Origin: Dermanyssus gallinae | Taxonomy: Eukaryota > Arthropoda > Arachnida > Mesostigmata > Dermanyssidae | DNA: 64,000 nt | Direction of reading: 5' to 3' | NCBI GenBank assembly: GCA_003439945.1 | Contig: QVRM01003916.1 | Location: forward strand, 248,076-312,075 | Shown: one piece after another, positions 1 to 17,030 of the stretch | How positions within the stretch are numbered: the first letter of the stretch is position 1 | Layout: each line of letters starts with the position of its first letter | The notes under the pieces: model-generated | What the model was told of the DNA's origin: nothing | The model's database searches: none | What the model saw: the letters and a program-made list of their open reading frames with translations, nothing else | Position numbers and translations under genes: made by a program

Positions 1-25
1 TTAAGTTTTAACGAGAAACGTTAAG

Positions 26-69
<44 letters not shown>

Positions 70-2828
70 GCGCTTAGCAGTATTTATTTATACGTTAATT
101 GCTTAAGATTCTAACTAGTGCAGACATTTGCACAATGCATTGTTCACCGATACAAAGCCTCGGCGGTGAATAAACCCTGCTTGCCTACGGGCAGACGAAA
201 TTTGGCAAGTAACAACAACAACAACAACAGCGTCAATAGAGCTAGCTGAGTGAGAACGTGCTATGTTGGCGCTGTGTTCTGAGACACCGGTTTACTAGTA
301 GTACGTAAACATCTTTGTCGCTTCGGCTATACTAGTAGACCATGATTTATTCATCAATTTTTGGTGGAGATTCATGGTCTGCAAATTGGCGAGATAAATC
401 GTCAGAAAGAACGCTACGTACCAGCACCAGAGAGATGACAATAGCAAAACGATATAACAACAAAAACAATAACAATAATAGCGACAACAATATACAATGA
501 CAAACACAAGCACGATACACATACACAGCGAAATGGTTGTCGTGCGTCTAACAACAAACATGACATTACATTAAGAGGGTGCCATTCAGGAAGCAGGTTG
601 ACTCGATCGTTGGCGCCCGGTTTCGTGAAGAACTTTCGTCGAATTGACGAGCGTAGAGCATTCAGGCCCGATCGCATGATCATCGCCTTAGTAGTACGCT
701 CATGTTCGCTCATACTCTTCGTTCGGCGAAGATGTGCCATCTTCAGAAGGCAACAGCATCAACAACAATAATAATCCACAACGAACACCACCACAACCAC
801 AACCACAACCACCACCACCACCACCACCAGAGGTAGAAGATCAAGGAGTTAGGTCCACTAACGTCACAACCTCCCTAGCACTTCCAGAGGGCGGCTCATG
901 AAGACACCTGCTGTTGTTGCCACCGATCGCAATCAATCAATCACCTCAACGAAGACATATACCGCTCACGCGTGAACCGGCGTACTTCAGCAGAACTGCC
1001 GAAAGAAGAGTTGATGAGCGATTGAGAGAGCGAACGATAGATAGTCTCCAGTCCACCAGCCCGCACGGCTGCGCCCACAATTGTGGGCGCAGGGGGGTGG
1101 AGAGTTAAGTTATTTAGTTCACACCCACTCACAAGTTCTTCGTCGTTGGTCCTCCGTCGGTCTGTCGAGCATTCCTTCTGTGATGATGCGCTAATAAATC
1201 ACGCAATAGTAATGCCTTCGCAGGCCCGCACAGGTGGCAGATCTTCTTCGTCAACATCAACAAGGCATCACCATCATTCTTCAACATCAACAAGGCATAT
1301 TTGATCACAACGATAACTATTACACAACTGTGCACACAATGCAGCAATCTCAGCGACACTGAGGGGAGGCGGCGACGAAATTGGCATATGGCATTGCAGC
1401 AGCAGCAGAATCAACAAAAATAGCCATATCGGCAGCAACAACAACAACAGCAACAACAACAACAATACATATGGCAATACATGTGAAAACAATATCAGCA
1501 GCAACAGCCTATAGGATGACGAATTTAACTCATGTCACTTACTCACACACACAGACGACGACATCTACAACAGCGTGCAATTGTCATAACGTGCCAGCAG
1601 TGGCACGAGCGATCAACGTACCACATAACAGCGAGGCACGTATAGCGCCACTCTTAACGATAAACATCAACCACACAGGAACAACGAACAACGCAGTAGA
1701 AACAGCACAATGAATAGTAAACACTCGTCGAATTCGTACTACTAATTGTCGTCATCATCATCATCATAGCAATGAACAACAACGAGATGATTCTTGAGCA
1801 CAGCAGCGCTAACTAGTGATCGAAACACACTAGTCGGGAAATAAAGCATCATCAGAAGGCATCATATCATGCTCGTCAGTAGCCACAGAACGAGAGTACG
1901 CAACAAACAATACTGACACCTGCACTTAAAGTGGGCGTATTTTCATCCACCTTCTCTGGTATCGTGCACACGCGCATATGTAACGGTGTACAACGGAGTA
2001 GTGAGTTGAGAAGATGCTCCAATTTGGCACAATCCGATCTACATCCACAAAGAGCCAAGACACAGCAAGTCACGTCGTAGGACTACGGCAATCATAGAGC
2101 TATAATAATAATAACTAATCATCTCATCACTTGTCTAAAATGTATTTTGCCAGCCATTATTAGCGTTACGTATATGTTTGCCGTTTCTAATAATAATAAT
2201 AATAATCATTTTTTGAACAAGGATTTATTATGATTAATATGTACACATGTCCCAATTACTAAGATACTAATCACAGAATAGTTACAATATTGCTTTTATT
2301 ATTACGATTGCTTGAGTGCCGGTAGCAACTCAATGTCAATTTGGCGTTGCTGTTCTGTAGTTCCAATAAATATAATAATTAATCCCTAAACGATATCGGA
2401 AAACGCATAGAAGATGTTACGGGCGACCCATGCGAGATCTTCTTTTTTTGCGACAGATGATGTCTTTGGTCGTTTGTAAAAGGAATGTGGCTTCTATCAT
2501 AAGCGCCATGAGTTGACTGAAAGTGCGCAGAGCATGATGAGTCTGGGTTAAACGTTCATACCTCACAATTGTACTAAGTGAACATTATAATAAATAATAA
2601 TAATTTTTGAACAATGGTTTATTATTATTATTAAGAATAAAATTAATTTTCTTTGTACAAGAATTATTGTTATATCAACGCGCAGACCGGCAATAACTAG
2701 AGCCGCGGTGACATTATTCATGCATTGAAGTAGATCTCTCCACTGACTTTGCTTCGCGCAGTGCGTTTCTAGTCTTTCTTTAGCAGTCAAATCAGAGCTT
2801 GGCCAGCAGCCAGAACGAGGAGGGTTTG

Positions 2829-2875
<47 letters not shown>

Positions 2876-5359
2876 GCCAGCTGTATAGCAGACATTGCCG
2901 TGCTGGAGACAATATCAGCGTAATCGTAAGAATAAACACAGCATAAACAGTGCGGAAGGCGAGGAGTGAAGACGTTCTCAGCGTGTCCGGTGCGTTTCAT
3001 CAACATGTAACAGATACCACTGTACTAACAAAGAGAGCTATGGCGGGCACAACTTCTTTCGATGTCGTGCCTGTCCCGATCTTTATGTCGAGCTGTCAAG
3101 CCGGCCTTGATCTCCCGTCTGGCATTTGCATGTTTCCTGCGTGTTTGTGACTTGACTCCGTCGCATGAACGGAAACGAATGCGGTACAGTACGACAGTAA
3201 AGTTGCAAGAGTTGGGAGAGATTTAGCTTCAACGACTCTACTCTCACTTCACGAACAATCAATAGCCTTCCTTCCACATCCACAGATTTGCCGATCAGGA
3301 ATTCCGGCTGACTCACTCCAACCCGATGGGTGGCGCCAGCCCAGTGTCTTAACGGCGCTCTGTCGCGACAATTCCTCGACGATCGTCTGAGCGTACTACT
3401 AAACCGCGCCAAATTTGAACCTTTAAATACGGCTGTTTTCCCGTTTAACCATTCCGGGGTGCCGGCCTGGCGTGGCAGCGAACGGAAACGTTTTGACAAT
3501 ACGTCCGTGCTCATCGGACAACGAACATCGTTGTTTTTTTTTGTCGCTGCCCCAGCGTGCCCGTGCACAACAACCCAAATAGACACAAGCTCGACAGCCA
3601 CAACATACTACATGCATATACGAAATAAATGAATATGATTACGGAATTATTTTTAGCAGCACGAACTGAATACAGAGCTGGCGGCGCGACCGCGGTGTAT
3701 CGGAGCCACGCTCAGGCCTGTTTGTGTTCGAACAGCTAGCTGTCTGAACTCCGCGTAGGGTGAACAACACGATTGGGTGGCTGGCCGGGATCTCACTGTG
3801 AGTGTGTGTGTCTTTCTTTGATGGTGCGATGGAAAATAAATCGCTTGCCAAGGTTTGTCAACAGTAATTACCACAATAGCAGGAGGAGTTGCAGAGCACT
3901 CTTAACTAAACGACATCGCGCAACGAGCGTGTAGATAAGCAAAGCCACCTGCCTGGTGTCCTAGAGCCATCCATGAGGAGTTAAACTAGGAAGTGACAAA
4001 GGATCTAACAGCTTAGCCACACTTTCTTAATCTCACCCTAGTTAGGTAAATGTTCAGCTTGGGATGCTACGATGCGCAGCATTGCGTCAGAAAGTTGCGT
4101 ACCTACATGAGTCCGACACCTGGGCGAGTCGAAAGACGGAACGTGCTTAAAGTGGGGTGAAACGAAAAACTCTTCGGTCTGGGGAATCACTGTATTCTAT
4201 GAAAGTGCTTTTAAAAACATCAGGCTCTATGAACCACTGCGCGGCGAAGCTTGCTCGGGAACTGGTAATACAAATTATAGCTAGAATAAGTGGCTGGTAC
4301 GAGAGGTAGAGAGAGTATTTGGCCTAACTATAATGAGAAATACCGTTTCCTCATTGATAAGCTGAAAAATGAGTCACCAGCACCACTTTGCAGGTTACAC
4401 ATTCATTCTAATAATAATAATAATAATAATAATTACTGGTTTTTGCATGTTTCTTGGGTGTTTGTTGACTAGGCTCAGTCTATAGAGAACTTTATCTTGC
4501 CATTATTGGTACTATTTGAAGAGGTAGAACGTCTAGATAGCTTCACAGCACAACTCCTGCTCAACATCTCCGGCTGTCTGGTAGCAGCCATTCGCCACAA
4601 CAATGCAGATAACTTGCCACTACCGAGTTCATACTTAGACATGCAGCCGCATTAAGAGCCACATTTTTAGGACAGTAATGTCGATCGACTTTAGGACAAT
4701 AATGCCGATAACAACGAGGCACAAAGAAAGGAACCACAAAATCAATTTTGATAACTCGTCATTAACACATCTGAGGCGTCCGATCGCTAAATGAGTTAAG
4801 AACGTTTCTAAGTTAATAAAATGAAAACTTGCCAATTGTCGTTAATGACCTACTTCAGTTATTCATAACAGAAAAAAAGGTTTCCAGAACACCAAATGCC
4901 TTGATTGGCGTGTTCGCCATATGGCAAACCTCGTGGGCACCCATTAGGACTGGAGCAAGCTATACAAGTAATTCGATAAAGGCGTAGTTAGTTTTACGTG
5001 CATCTGGTCAATGTTGTTGAACACAGCAGCGTAATAGTGAGGACACGTATCTTGAGTGCAGATTGAGTTGAGGAGGGAGACAGAAATAAAGATAGGGAGA
5101 GAGATGCAGAGAAAAATACACGTTGGTGAAAGAAAACATTGCGCCTGAAAAAAAGGATCCAATATATATAGCAGTAACTAACGATGCGTTGAGTTGGAAT
5201 TCTGAAAATGTATGTTGTGAACAATATCGTAGAGCTTAAGCAAAGAACACCTGCTAGTGGAACAATTCCAGGAAGCAAAAAGTAACGACTTGAAATAGAT
5301 ACACAAGCTCAAGGAGAGAAGTGAATTATCTCATCCATTCATGCCTCTTTTGCATAAAA

Positions 5360-5368
<9 letters not shown>
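1..5368. other. Non-coding flank, microsatellite-bearing
   Basis: I see no supportable gene here. It contains a pure (TA)n array at 27-68 and another at about 2834-2871, short (CAA)n near 211-230, a (CCA/ACC)n tract near 782-832, (CAA)n near 1430-1475, (TCA)n near 1753-1768, and (TAA)n patches near 2190-2205, 2590-2640 and 4410-4432. The longest minus-strand open frame (3083-3601) has no recognisable motif. If the CPQ start codon is split, part of this DNA could be 5' intron or promoter of that gene, but nothing seen proves it. Confidence 0.6.
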
Positions 5369-5398
<30 letters not shown>

Positions 5399-5405
<7 letters not shown>

Positions 5406-5462
5406 TTTTAAAGATACAAAAGAGGCAGCCAACGGATTCGTTTACTAAGATTCGTCTCCAAG

Positions 5463-5496
<34 letters not shown>

Positions 5497-5654
5497 CTTG
5501 GAGATATTAGATATACTGTTACTACATACGAGGTTGCCACACATACAATCGAATGTTTATGTAACTGAAACTGGAAAATATATTTTGTTGTTGTTGCTCA
5601 TTCTTCTTAGTAAACGAATCCGTTGGCTGCCTCTTTTGTATCTTTAAAAAACAA

Positions 5655-5656
<2 letters not shown>
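5399..5656. repeat. Nested inverted repeat (two palindromes) bounded by (TA)n
   Basis: A 50-base arm at 5401-5450 recurs as an exact reverse complement at 5605-5654. Between them a second palindrome is nested: a 12-base arm at 5455-5466 and its complement at 5493-5504, joined by a (TA)n core that is itself self-complementary. (TA)n tracts lie directly outside both outer arms (5369-5400 and from 5655). Perfect arms imply a recent origin, either as a foldback or MITE-like element inserted at TA or as a replication-driven inverted duplication. No coding capacity is visible. Confidence 0.85.
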
Positions 5657-9337
<3,681 letters not shown>

Positions 9338-9560
9338 AGCAACAACAACAACCCCAACATCTTCAACAACAACAACCCCAACATCTTCAACAACAACAAC
9401 CCCAACATCTTCAACAACAACAACCCCAACATCTTCAACAACAACAACCCCAACATCTTCAACAACAACAACCCCAACGTCTTCAACAACAACCCCAACA
9501 TCTTCAACAACAACAACAACAACCCCAACATCTTGAACAACAACAATCCCAACAACAACC
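9338..9560. repeat. 24-bp minisatellite (CAA-rich)
   Basis: About seven tandem copies of a 24-base unit made of a CAA run followed by CCCCAACATCTTCAA, with one shorter unit near 9483-9500 and loss of register at the right edge. The period is a multiple of three, so both strands stay open as repetitive Thr/Ser or Leu/Val frames. That openness comes from the repeat and does not argue for a protein. Confidence 0.9.
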
Positions 9561-10859
9561 CCAACAGCAATAACGACAACCACAGGGTGTCGAAGACGAG
9601 CAGGTATAGCGGCCACAGCCTCGTTTGGTTTGAATGGTTCACCTGCATTGCAGTTTCTTCTAGAGTTTCAGCTCCATCTGTAGGAAATGGTGGTGCCGCC
9701 GCTGCCGCTGCCGTAGTAATAAAGATGACATCAATAATGGTGACGGTGACGCAGGTGTAGACAAACCTAACAACACTAGCAACAGGTGGCGTGGCGCGTA
9801 TTACTGTCGCTTGTATTGTTTGGAATACAAGCGCCTGTTGGCGCTACTGCTGCTGCAGCTGCTAGCGATGCGCCCGCGCTCCCCCCGGTATAACAAAAGC
9901 CGCTAAGCCGTTCACTTTTTCTCGGCTGCTCGTATCTATAGAATAGCTCGTGGTGGCCAGCATGGGTCGAAGCAGGGGTGACGTGGTGGCTGCTGTTCAA
10001 GTGGCAGACATACGAGCAAGTGATGATCTAGTATGTAGGTAGTATACGTGGACACGTGAAGTTCGATCTGTCTGCCTATCTGTCTGTCTGCGTGTGTGTG
10101 TTGTGTTTGCGCATGTGTATGCGGAGTTTCTGTGCTCTAACCGGCTGGCAGATGGATGGTCAGCTGTGGACACTCGAATCGAGAGACTTGCGTGTGCTTG
10201 CTGACGACGTCCTCACCACAAGGATCTCTCACGAAGGGAAAGGAGCGAGCATCACACGGACGGCGAATACGTCAGCGACTACGAGATCAATGATGTTGCA
10301 AAAGCAACAACCACAACAACAGCAACAGCAACAAGAACAACAACAACAACGGCAGCATCATCAATAACAACAACAACAACAGCAACAGCAGTAGCAATAA
10401 CAACACAAACAACGATGATGAAGACAACACCAGCGGCAGTGACAGCCGTCAAAGGCAACGACAGTTCATACTACGGCGCCACCGCTACCACGGGCGCGAG
10501 CGCCCCGCACGGCGACCGCATCTACGGACACAATGGTAGGAATAGAACTCATCAATTAGTCGACCGAGTTGAGTCGAGTCTCAGCCAGTTTGACGCTGCA
10601 CGAAAACGACAGCTGCACGTAGAAACGCAGCCGCAAATTACGTTCGCTAAGCACGCTCAGGGGCAGCGAATCGAACACGAAAAGGAAACACCATGGCTTG
10701 TGGAGATAGCCAAGATGCAGCGCCATGATTACGGCTGTGTTACAAACAGCAATGGTCAACAGTAGTACCGTTTTGAGTGCCGCCACTTTAGCATCTGTCT
10801 CGCCGCTTTTTATTCCTGTTGTTGTTGTATTGTAGCAACAATACAACAACAACAACAAA
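9561..10859. other. Non-coding stretch with CAA/CAG arrays
   Basis: No recognised gene. A CAA/CAG array runs from about 10299 to 10405. A 116-codon plus-strand frame at 10415-10765 lies beside it and has ordinary composition but no domain I recognise. A short inverted GTT/AAC pair sits at about 10818-10858. Confidence 0.5.
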
Positions 10860-11037
10860 ACGTTTTTCAGGCTGACTCTCAGCCAAGATTTAACGTCCTC
10901 GGAACTGTTTTTCTCATTGCTTCATAGATGGACTCCCATAAATACAAATGTGCAGCGGTGGGCTCGAACCCCATGCGCGCCTATGTGTTCCTCCGGTCGC
11001 GAGGCGCAGACTTAATGCACCACGCCACCGGGCTCGA
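10860..11037 (-). mobile_element. SINE family A, copy 1 (tRNA-derived)
   Basis: Read on the minus strand, the element starts with a GTCGAGCCCGGTGGCGTGGTG-type head containing an A-box-like GGCGTGGTG. A B-box-like GGTTCGAGCCC follows, then the shared tail that includes ACAAATGTA-type and CTGAGAGTCAGCC-type segments. The same order recurs in six other places in this window. The 3' end here is the minus-strand end near 10860. Confidence 0.85.
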
Positions 11038-11061
11038 CAACTACTACTACTAAAAAAAAGT

Positions 11062-11235
11062 TTTCGAGCTGACCCTCAGCCAAGATGTAACGTCCACGGA
11101 ATTGTTTTTCACATTGCTTCACAGACGGACCCCCATAAATACAAATGTGCAACGGTGGAGCTCACACCCGCGCACCTATATGTCTCCTCCGGTTGCGAGG
11201 CGCAGGCTTAAGCCACCACGCCACCGGGCTTGACA
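11062..11235 (-). mobile_element. SINE family A, copy 2 (tRNA-derived)
   Basis: A near-duplicate of the copy ending at 11037, same orientation and only about 25 bases away, separated by a TAC/TAG and poly-A spacer. Head, B-box-like region and AGCC-rich tail are all present. The pair could be two insertions, or one insertion into the tail of another. Confidence 0.85.
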
Positions 11236-12412
11236 ACTACTACTACTACTACTGCTCTTACTACTACGATCATCGAAATCACGACCTCACAAACATATAC
11301 TCTACTTGTAAACAAAATGCCTACGCTATTCAATTATACAGCGGGAAAGAGAGAGATATAGCAAGAGAAAGAGAAAGGCCGATTCAGGAAATCTCATGCC
11401 GTCGTTTCTCATGAGATTTTTTTGTCATGTTACACTGTAAACAATTATTCCGCGTGTTAGTGAGCATTGTAGGACGGTGGGGCAGTACCACTTGTGCCGC
11501 CGTATAAAAATTCGGGCGATTTAAACAACTTGACAGTAGATGAGGTCCTTGGCTGTAGTCATGACTCCGACGTATCGTTAGCGTTAAGGATAAGCTGATT
11601 AAGCACTGCTGACCGGACTCGTTCTGTATATTTGGTTAACGCCGTGAACTGTTGCAGTGCTCTCACGAAACTGGGTGGGTACTTAGTGTTCTTCTTCAAA
11701 CCTCTGTGCGGATCGTTGCGCTAACGTTAGGAAGCTTCTACATAACATATGATTTTTCCACTGCTTTATTGAAGCGTTTTTAGTCGATTTGGCCCTGCAG
11801 AAATTGCCCATTTTAGGTCGATTGCTGACACGTTAAGGATACTGCCCCCGTGCACGAGACGCTCAATCATCTTGCTCAATCAAAGTCGTCCTCGAGATGT
11901 GCGTGTTTACGCTTTTTATTTTTCCTAGCTCATTCTTTGCTGTCCAGCCTGTGTTTACAGAGCTATAACGTTAAATATGGTAGGATTTTTCTATGGGACT
12001 ATTATTGTTTCGCTACGGGCATGGGACAGACGAGAAATGGCAATGCAAGAAGTATGAGAATGGGTGCGACAGGTACCATGGGGCAAAGTGTACAGCCGTG
12101 CATTTGACAACCAAGCTACGGAGATGTAATAACATGTACCGCATTTAAAAGTGTGTGTTTAGTTGCACAGAATTACCCAAATATTATGGGTAATGATAAT
12201 AATAATAATAACAATTATTAGTGTTGTTACTATTGGTTTTGCTTGTGTGCCGCATTTGACCACTTGTGGAACACAATGGCGGATTATCTAAAACGATGCA
12301 TCAGACTGAGGCTGCTTTTAACCGATGAAAACCCTACAAAAGCACCCTACGCGAGATAAATAGATAACGCACTGCGACACACAAGCTTAAACAGTGTAAC
12401 TACATTTAAAAA
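11236..12412. other. Non-coding stretch
   Basis: Contains a short (TAC)n at about 11240-11265 next to the SINE head and a (TAA)n at about 12196-12215. No gene is visible. Confidence 0.5.
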
Positions 12413-12556
12413 GGCTTTTTTTGGGCTGACCCTCAGCCGACATTTAACGCTCGCAGGGTTGCTGTCGCATTACATCGTAAGACAGAGCCCATAACTACAA
12501 ATGTGCAACGCTGGGAGTCAAACCCGCGAATGCACCACGCCACCATACTTGACATT
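12413..12556 (-). mobile_element. SINE family A, copy 3 (degraded)
   Basis: Shares the tail (GGGCTGACCCTCAGCC on the plus strand), the ACAAATGTGCAACG segment, a decayed B-box (GAGTCAAACCC) and the CACCACGCCACC head complement. It has lost about 30 bases of the tRNA-like middle compared with copies 1 and 2. Confidence 0.75.
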
Positions 12557-14287
12557 GTTACTACATCTACCGGGTGTCAATTCTCTACAAAGGAAATCCC
12601 TGCAGCATAGTTTACTGTAACTTGCTTATTAAACATTTTACCCTCATTGGCTTCGTGGCTAGAGGTTTTCACAGATTACATCCTGCAACGGGAGCAACAA
12701 TTTAATAGCTTTTTTTCACATGACGTGATAATTGAAAGTGCGTTCTGCATATTAGATGTATGTTTTTTGTCAAAATGGTTAGTCTTTTACGGACCGACAA
12801 ATAATTTCAAAGCACAAACAATTTTGCCGGCACGCGGTATAGACAAACACCACATTTTATATAATTGCTTTTATACAGGTGTGGCTGTTAGCAACAAGCG
12901 CGCGGACAAGCTAGTTAGCCCATCTTGAGACACGCAAAACTCCCTTTGTATATATATATATATATATTGTATATTATATATATATATATATATATCTATA
13001 TATATATATTTTTTTTTTATATATATAATTATATATATATATATATATGTCACGAAACATACACAACCAAGCGTAGTACTGTATATATACTGGACGAAAT
13101 AGGTAAACAACCTGAAACACTTAAGTTGATTGCACATTGCCTATTATTGGTTTTGGATGGTGAAAATGCATAGCCGGGGCACGCATGCTCGCCTACTGCT
13201 GAGTCGTTGAGCATACCGGCAAACATCTCGGCGGAAATGACGTACGTCAAATGGATCTTCGTGCTGCTTAATAACATAATGCATAGGAAATGTAGCTGAA
13301 CTTGCTAATGTGCCTGATACAGATACGCGTTGTGTTCCTTTCGTTCGTATGATGGATGATTGAACTGAGGGCGTGGGCCGTTGGGGTAGTGTTGAAGGGT
13401 TGTGCCGGGTGTCGTTGGCAGTGCGTGAAGCTAATACTCGATTACCACCGAAGTGAGATTGATTTTACATATCTACTGTTGCTGCTGCTGCTATTGTTGT
13501 TCTATCCATTGTCTGAGCGAGATGAATCACTACACTCTACTGCACGATGCCGATCAATATACATCGCTCGGTCCCGATCATATCGCCAACAAGCAAGCAA
13601 GCCTAAGCAAATTAGACCATCATATACAGATAAGTAGTTGGCTTGCTGTAGGTTCGTAGAGCAGCCAACGCAACCCTGTCCGTGTCGATCTTCAGGGATT
13701 GCCAAACTACCCAGTGGAATTCACTGTAGAGAACGCATAAACTTCGCCACATTGTCCAAAGCCAATAATAGATTCTGTGGTTCCGTTCCATTTCGGACCC
13801 TGATCACCTGTGCTAGATAATCCGCGCACGTTACCGTTATTACACCCTCCAGCATATTGTCTGTTGCGAGGTAAGAAATTTCTTGCAAGCAAGGTCAAAC
13901 AGAGTTGGTCTTAATATGGACCTCTGTGGTTTACTGGTCGTGACATTTTACCTTCTGGTTTCTGTCCTATCAGCGTGTATTTTCTTTATTTTTCCCTTTA
14001 GTCACCTGTAATATGCAGTTTAGTGCCGAGCGAGTAAATCTTCTTAGTTATCCGACAGAACGTTTCTTTTCTTTATTTATTCTGTAAGCGTGCTTGCCAA
14101 TATGAAATTATACGCTTTTTCATTAAGCTCAGAGAAAAGAGTAGACCACATTAGATTAGTTTAACAGTCGGCTTTCCTGGTTCAAGTCTCAGTACCTTCA
14201 ATTCTTACGAAAACAGTTTCTCTGTCATGCAATTTTTTTGCCATTTGAAGGATTATCGTGAGCTACTTTAGCAGGCTATGCATATAA

Positions 14288-14339
<52 letters not shown>

Positions 14340-14870
14340 GCACATTGTACACGTATATAACCATTGGTATATACACACATCATGTAAAGCGTCCTTTAAT
14401 TATTTGTCGTGAATTTTAACTATCAGCAGTAAGCACTGCTGTACTATTAGTAGGTTACTTACAAATTCACACATCGTATAAAACGTCGCGTCTTCCTCAC
14501 GACGTGGCTTCCTCTTGTTGTCAACGTCACGTTAGACCCGCTGTCCTCCCCTCACTCACCCTAATTGGCCACCGTGCCTATAACCGTTACGGTGTTCTCT
14601 TTCTGAACCTCCGAGGATAAATTGTCACTGCAGTAGGAAGTCGCCTATCGTACTAATTCCCGAAGCTTTGACCCCACGTGCCCTGCAGTAAGTTAGCAGT
14701 CCTGGGCCCGACGCCAACCAACATCGCAAGTAGAAGTGAGCAAAACAAAATTGCAGACCCGTGAATTTTACAGCTTCGTCTGCTCTGCCCTGTGAGCCGT
14801 ATAACCCGGTTAGGAAAGCTAGAGTGTCGGCCACAAATCTACTTCAATAAGATGGGCAAGAATTATGCTG

Positions 14871-14918
<48 letters not shown>

Positions 14919-15564
14919 GTGTAGCATGCACCATCTTCAACGATGTTTTAAACCCTATTCGGTAATATACTAGTTGTGTGATGGTGCAATATTACGCTCC
15001 AAGTAGTCCTAGTTGGCTTAGTGACTAAATCAGCAAGAGAGAAAGAATATTACAGGCTAGTATACACGCAGACACGTAAGTTCAAACATATTGTTATAAT
15101 CGCATGTTACAGGTGATATGGAGATGGCAACGCGACTTGACATACGACCAGAGGGCTATCATGGATCACTTATACGGAAGGCCACAATTGGTAAATACAT
15201 TTGCCAGACTCAGGCGTGTTAAAAACTGCACATATAGTATGCCGGTTCGCGGGTATGGTAATGATGTAAATAATATGTAAGGACATGCTTTAGACATACA
15301 AGAATGCATATCCGAGAGCGTTCGAATGTCTTGAGTCTCACGTCCGTCTACAACCAGAGGTTCCTTACTTACACAGACTTCAAGCACATTTCCAGCGCCT
15401 TGTACTGCCGAAGAGTTTTTTTTGTACCGAGCATTTTCTACAAAAGCCCACGCAGCGGTTATAAAAAATTGCAAAACAGAGTGATAGGGATATGAATTTT
15501 GATAATACGAATTATTTATTGTGTTATCAAAACCACCCGGTAAATGTACAGATTAAACTTCTTT

Positions 15565-15598
<34 letters not shown>

Positions 15599-16545
15599 TC
15601 GCTGCAAGCTTCTCCCCTTAGAGGGCGTGCCAAGAATTAGTTTCGCGGTGCCGCGCTGAACTTCTAATACGCTGTGGATCGTTTATCCCCGTTCAACTTC
15701 TTAATAATCTGGCCGATTATCCGCGTTATGACCATGACCTCCCGTTCCCACACGCCCGATGCCACAATCTGATGAACAGGCAGATGGTATGCTCGTTCAT
15801 CATTTTCTTTTCGTCCTATGTGCCGGCAAAGACGACGGCGAAACAACTGTATCTGCGCCTTTCTGAACGCCAATTGCTCCGGTCCGAAAAGGCCTTGTCG
15901 ACAGTTGGAAGCACTCTTTTTATGATCATCTTGGCGAGGATATTTTTAAGCATACGTTACGACGCAATACCCCGATATAGGATGTTTGGATTATCCATAT
16001 CGTCACCGCTTTTCTCCTCAAAAAGAAAACGTGAGTCACGCATTGTGCCAGGCTTGTGCCACCAAACCTTAACACTTATCGCAGCATCCTATTCGATCTT
16101 AATCGCCCACAATCGTAATGACGAGTCTTGTCCCTCTCCGCTTTGAACACAACGCCGCCTACCGTGTGAGATATCGTCGTATAGCTTGCCGCATGAGTGT
16201 TTCGAATCGACGCGTCCTAGGTCAGCAATATTAATAACAATAATAATAATAATATTAATAAAACGTATTATTCCTACGATGTGTCAATAAATTGTGGAGC
16301 AACACGAAGTCGCATAAAAGGTAGACAGAACGTTTTACTTATCATCATGCATCATGTATATTAACAGTAGCAAGAATAATAATCCGTCAATCATGATGGA
16401 AACGTTCATTGTTTAGCGGACGTCTCACACATCGCTTGGGACTCCTACGCAAAATTCAAATTAAATTCTATGCGCTTTGCTTCCACCTAATATGCAGCGT
16501 ACGTATAGCTTTAAGTACTAACACTAATAGTGTGAATTATAATTG
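12557..16545. other. Non-coding stretch upstream of the first recognised exon
   Basis: No gene recognised. (TA)n arrays lie at 14297-14338, 14873-14915 and 15566-15595, with the large complex at 12949-13047 annotated separately. The upstream part of CPQ, including the exon carrying the first base of its start codon and the 5' UTR, may lie in this interval or further left. I could not identify it by eye. Confidence 0.5.
12949..13047. repeat. (TA)n complex with T-run
   Basis: Interrupted TA dinucleotides with an internal run of nine or more T at about 13009-13018. Confidence 0.9.
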
Positions 16546-16546
16546 C

Positions 16547-16598
<52 letters not shown>

Positions 16599-16602
16599 AA
16601 TC
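16546..16602. repeat. (TTA)n microsatellite before exon 1 acceptor
   Basis: About 15 uninterrupted TTA units ending some 25 bases upstream of the splice acceptor at 16625-16627. The T-rich array may serve as part of the polypyrimidine-like tract. Confidence 0.9.
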
Positions 16603-16627
16603 TAGCAATTTTCATAATGTAATGCAG

Positions 16628-16843
16628 TGTCGGCGACTTTGGCCTGTGCGGCCGTTGCACTGACGCTACTGGTGGCGCGTAACGTAGTCGTCTACGGTGC
16701 GCAAAACGTCGACAACTTCGATGGCTCAGTTCGATCACCCTGCGCAGCTGTCGGGGACCAGGCTAGCGTCGCCGAGATCCAACGACAGATTCGCGCGCTC
16801 CGCGGCGACGTACAACGAATCATTCACCATGTCATCGTTACAG
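16628..16843 (+). CDS. CPQ: CPQ coding exon 1 (signal peptide, N-terminal region)
   Basis: The exon follows an acceptor (GCAG at 16624-16627) and starts with TG, then TCG GCG ACT. If the previous exon ends in A, the junction makes ATG and the protein begins Met-Ser-Ala-Thr-Leu. A hydrophobic stretch (LACAAVALTLLVARNVVVYG) follows, as expected for a secretory signal, with cleavage plausible after the Gly-Ala near residue 24. The remainder (VAEIQRQIRALRGDVQRIIH) aligns with the N-terminal helix of CPQ, where the human protein has a similar EEI...GDVAKAI pattern. The donor is CAG|GTTAGC and the exon ends after one base of a Glu codon. Local ATGs at 16617 and 16622 are out of frame or closed by stops, which is why I favour a split start. 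Confidence 0.88.
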
Positions 16844-16887
16844 GTTAGCTTGAATTCATTCACATATATATATATATATATATATAT

Positions 16888-17030
16888 ATACCAAGAAAGA
16901 TGGCTTAGTGGCCAAGATTTTTGCCCTGCATTCGGGAGGACTGGGTTCGAGACCTTGACCGGCCACTCTTAAATTGGTTTCCATGGTTTCCAATTTAGAC
17001 AAGGTAAATACCGGAGTGGATGAGAAAAAG
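16888..17030 (+). mobile_element. SINE family C, copy 1 (tRNA-derived)
   Basis: A tRNA-like head has an A-box-like TGGCTTAGTGGCC and a B-box GGTTCGAGACC at about 16945. A body GACCGGCCACTCTTAAATTGG leads to a tail with TTTAGACAAGGTAAATACCGG. A second copy lies at 55972-56108 on the other strand, and a more diverged one at 35185-35325. Confidence 0.8.

Noticed and set aside
3083..3601. 172-codon minus-strand open frame
   Set aside because: No recognised motif, and an overlapping opposite frame is equally open.
14160..14200. Isolated B-box-like GGTTCAAGTCTC
   Set aside because: No A-box partner or similarity to the three SINE families.
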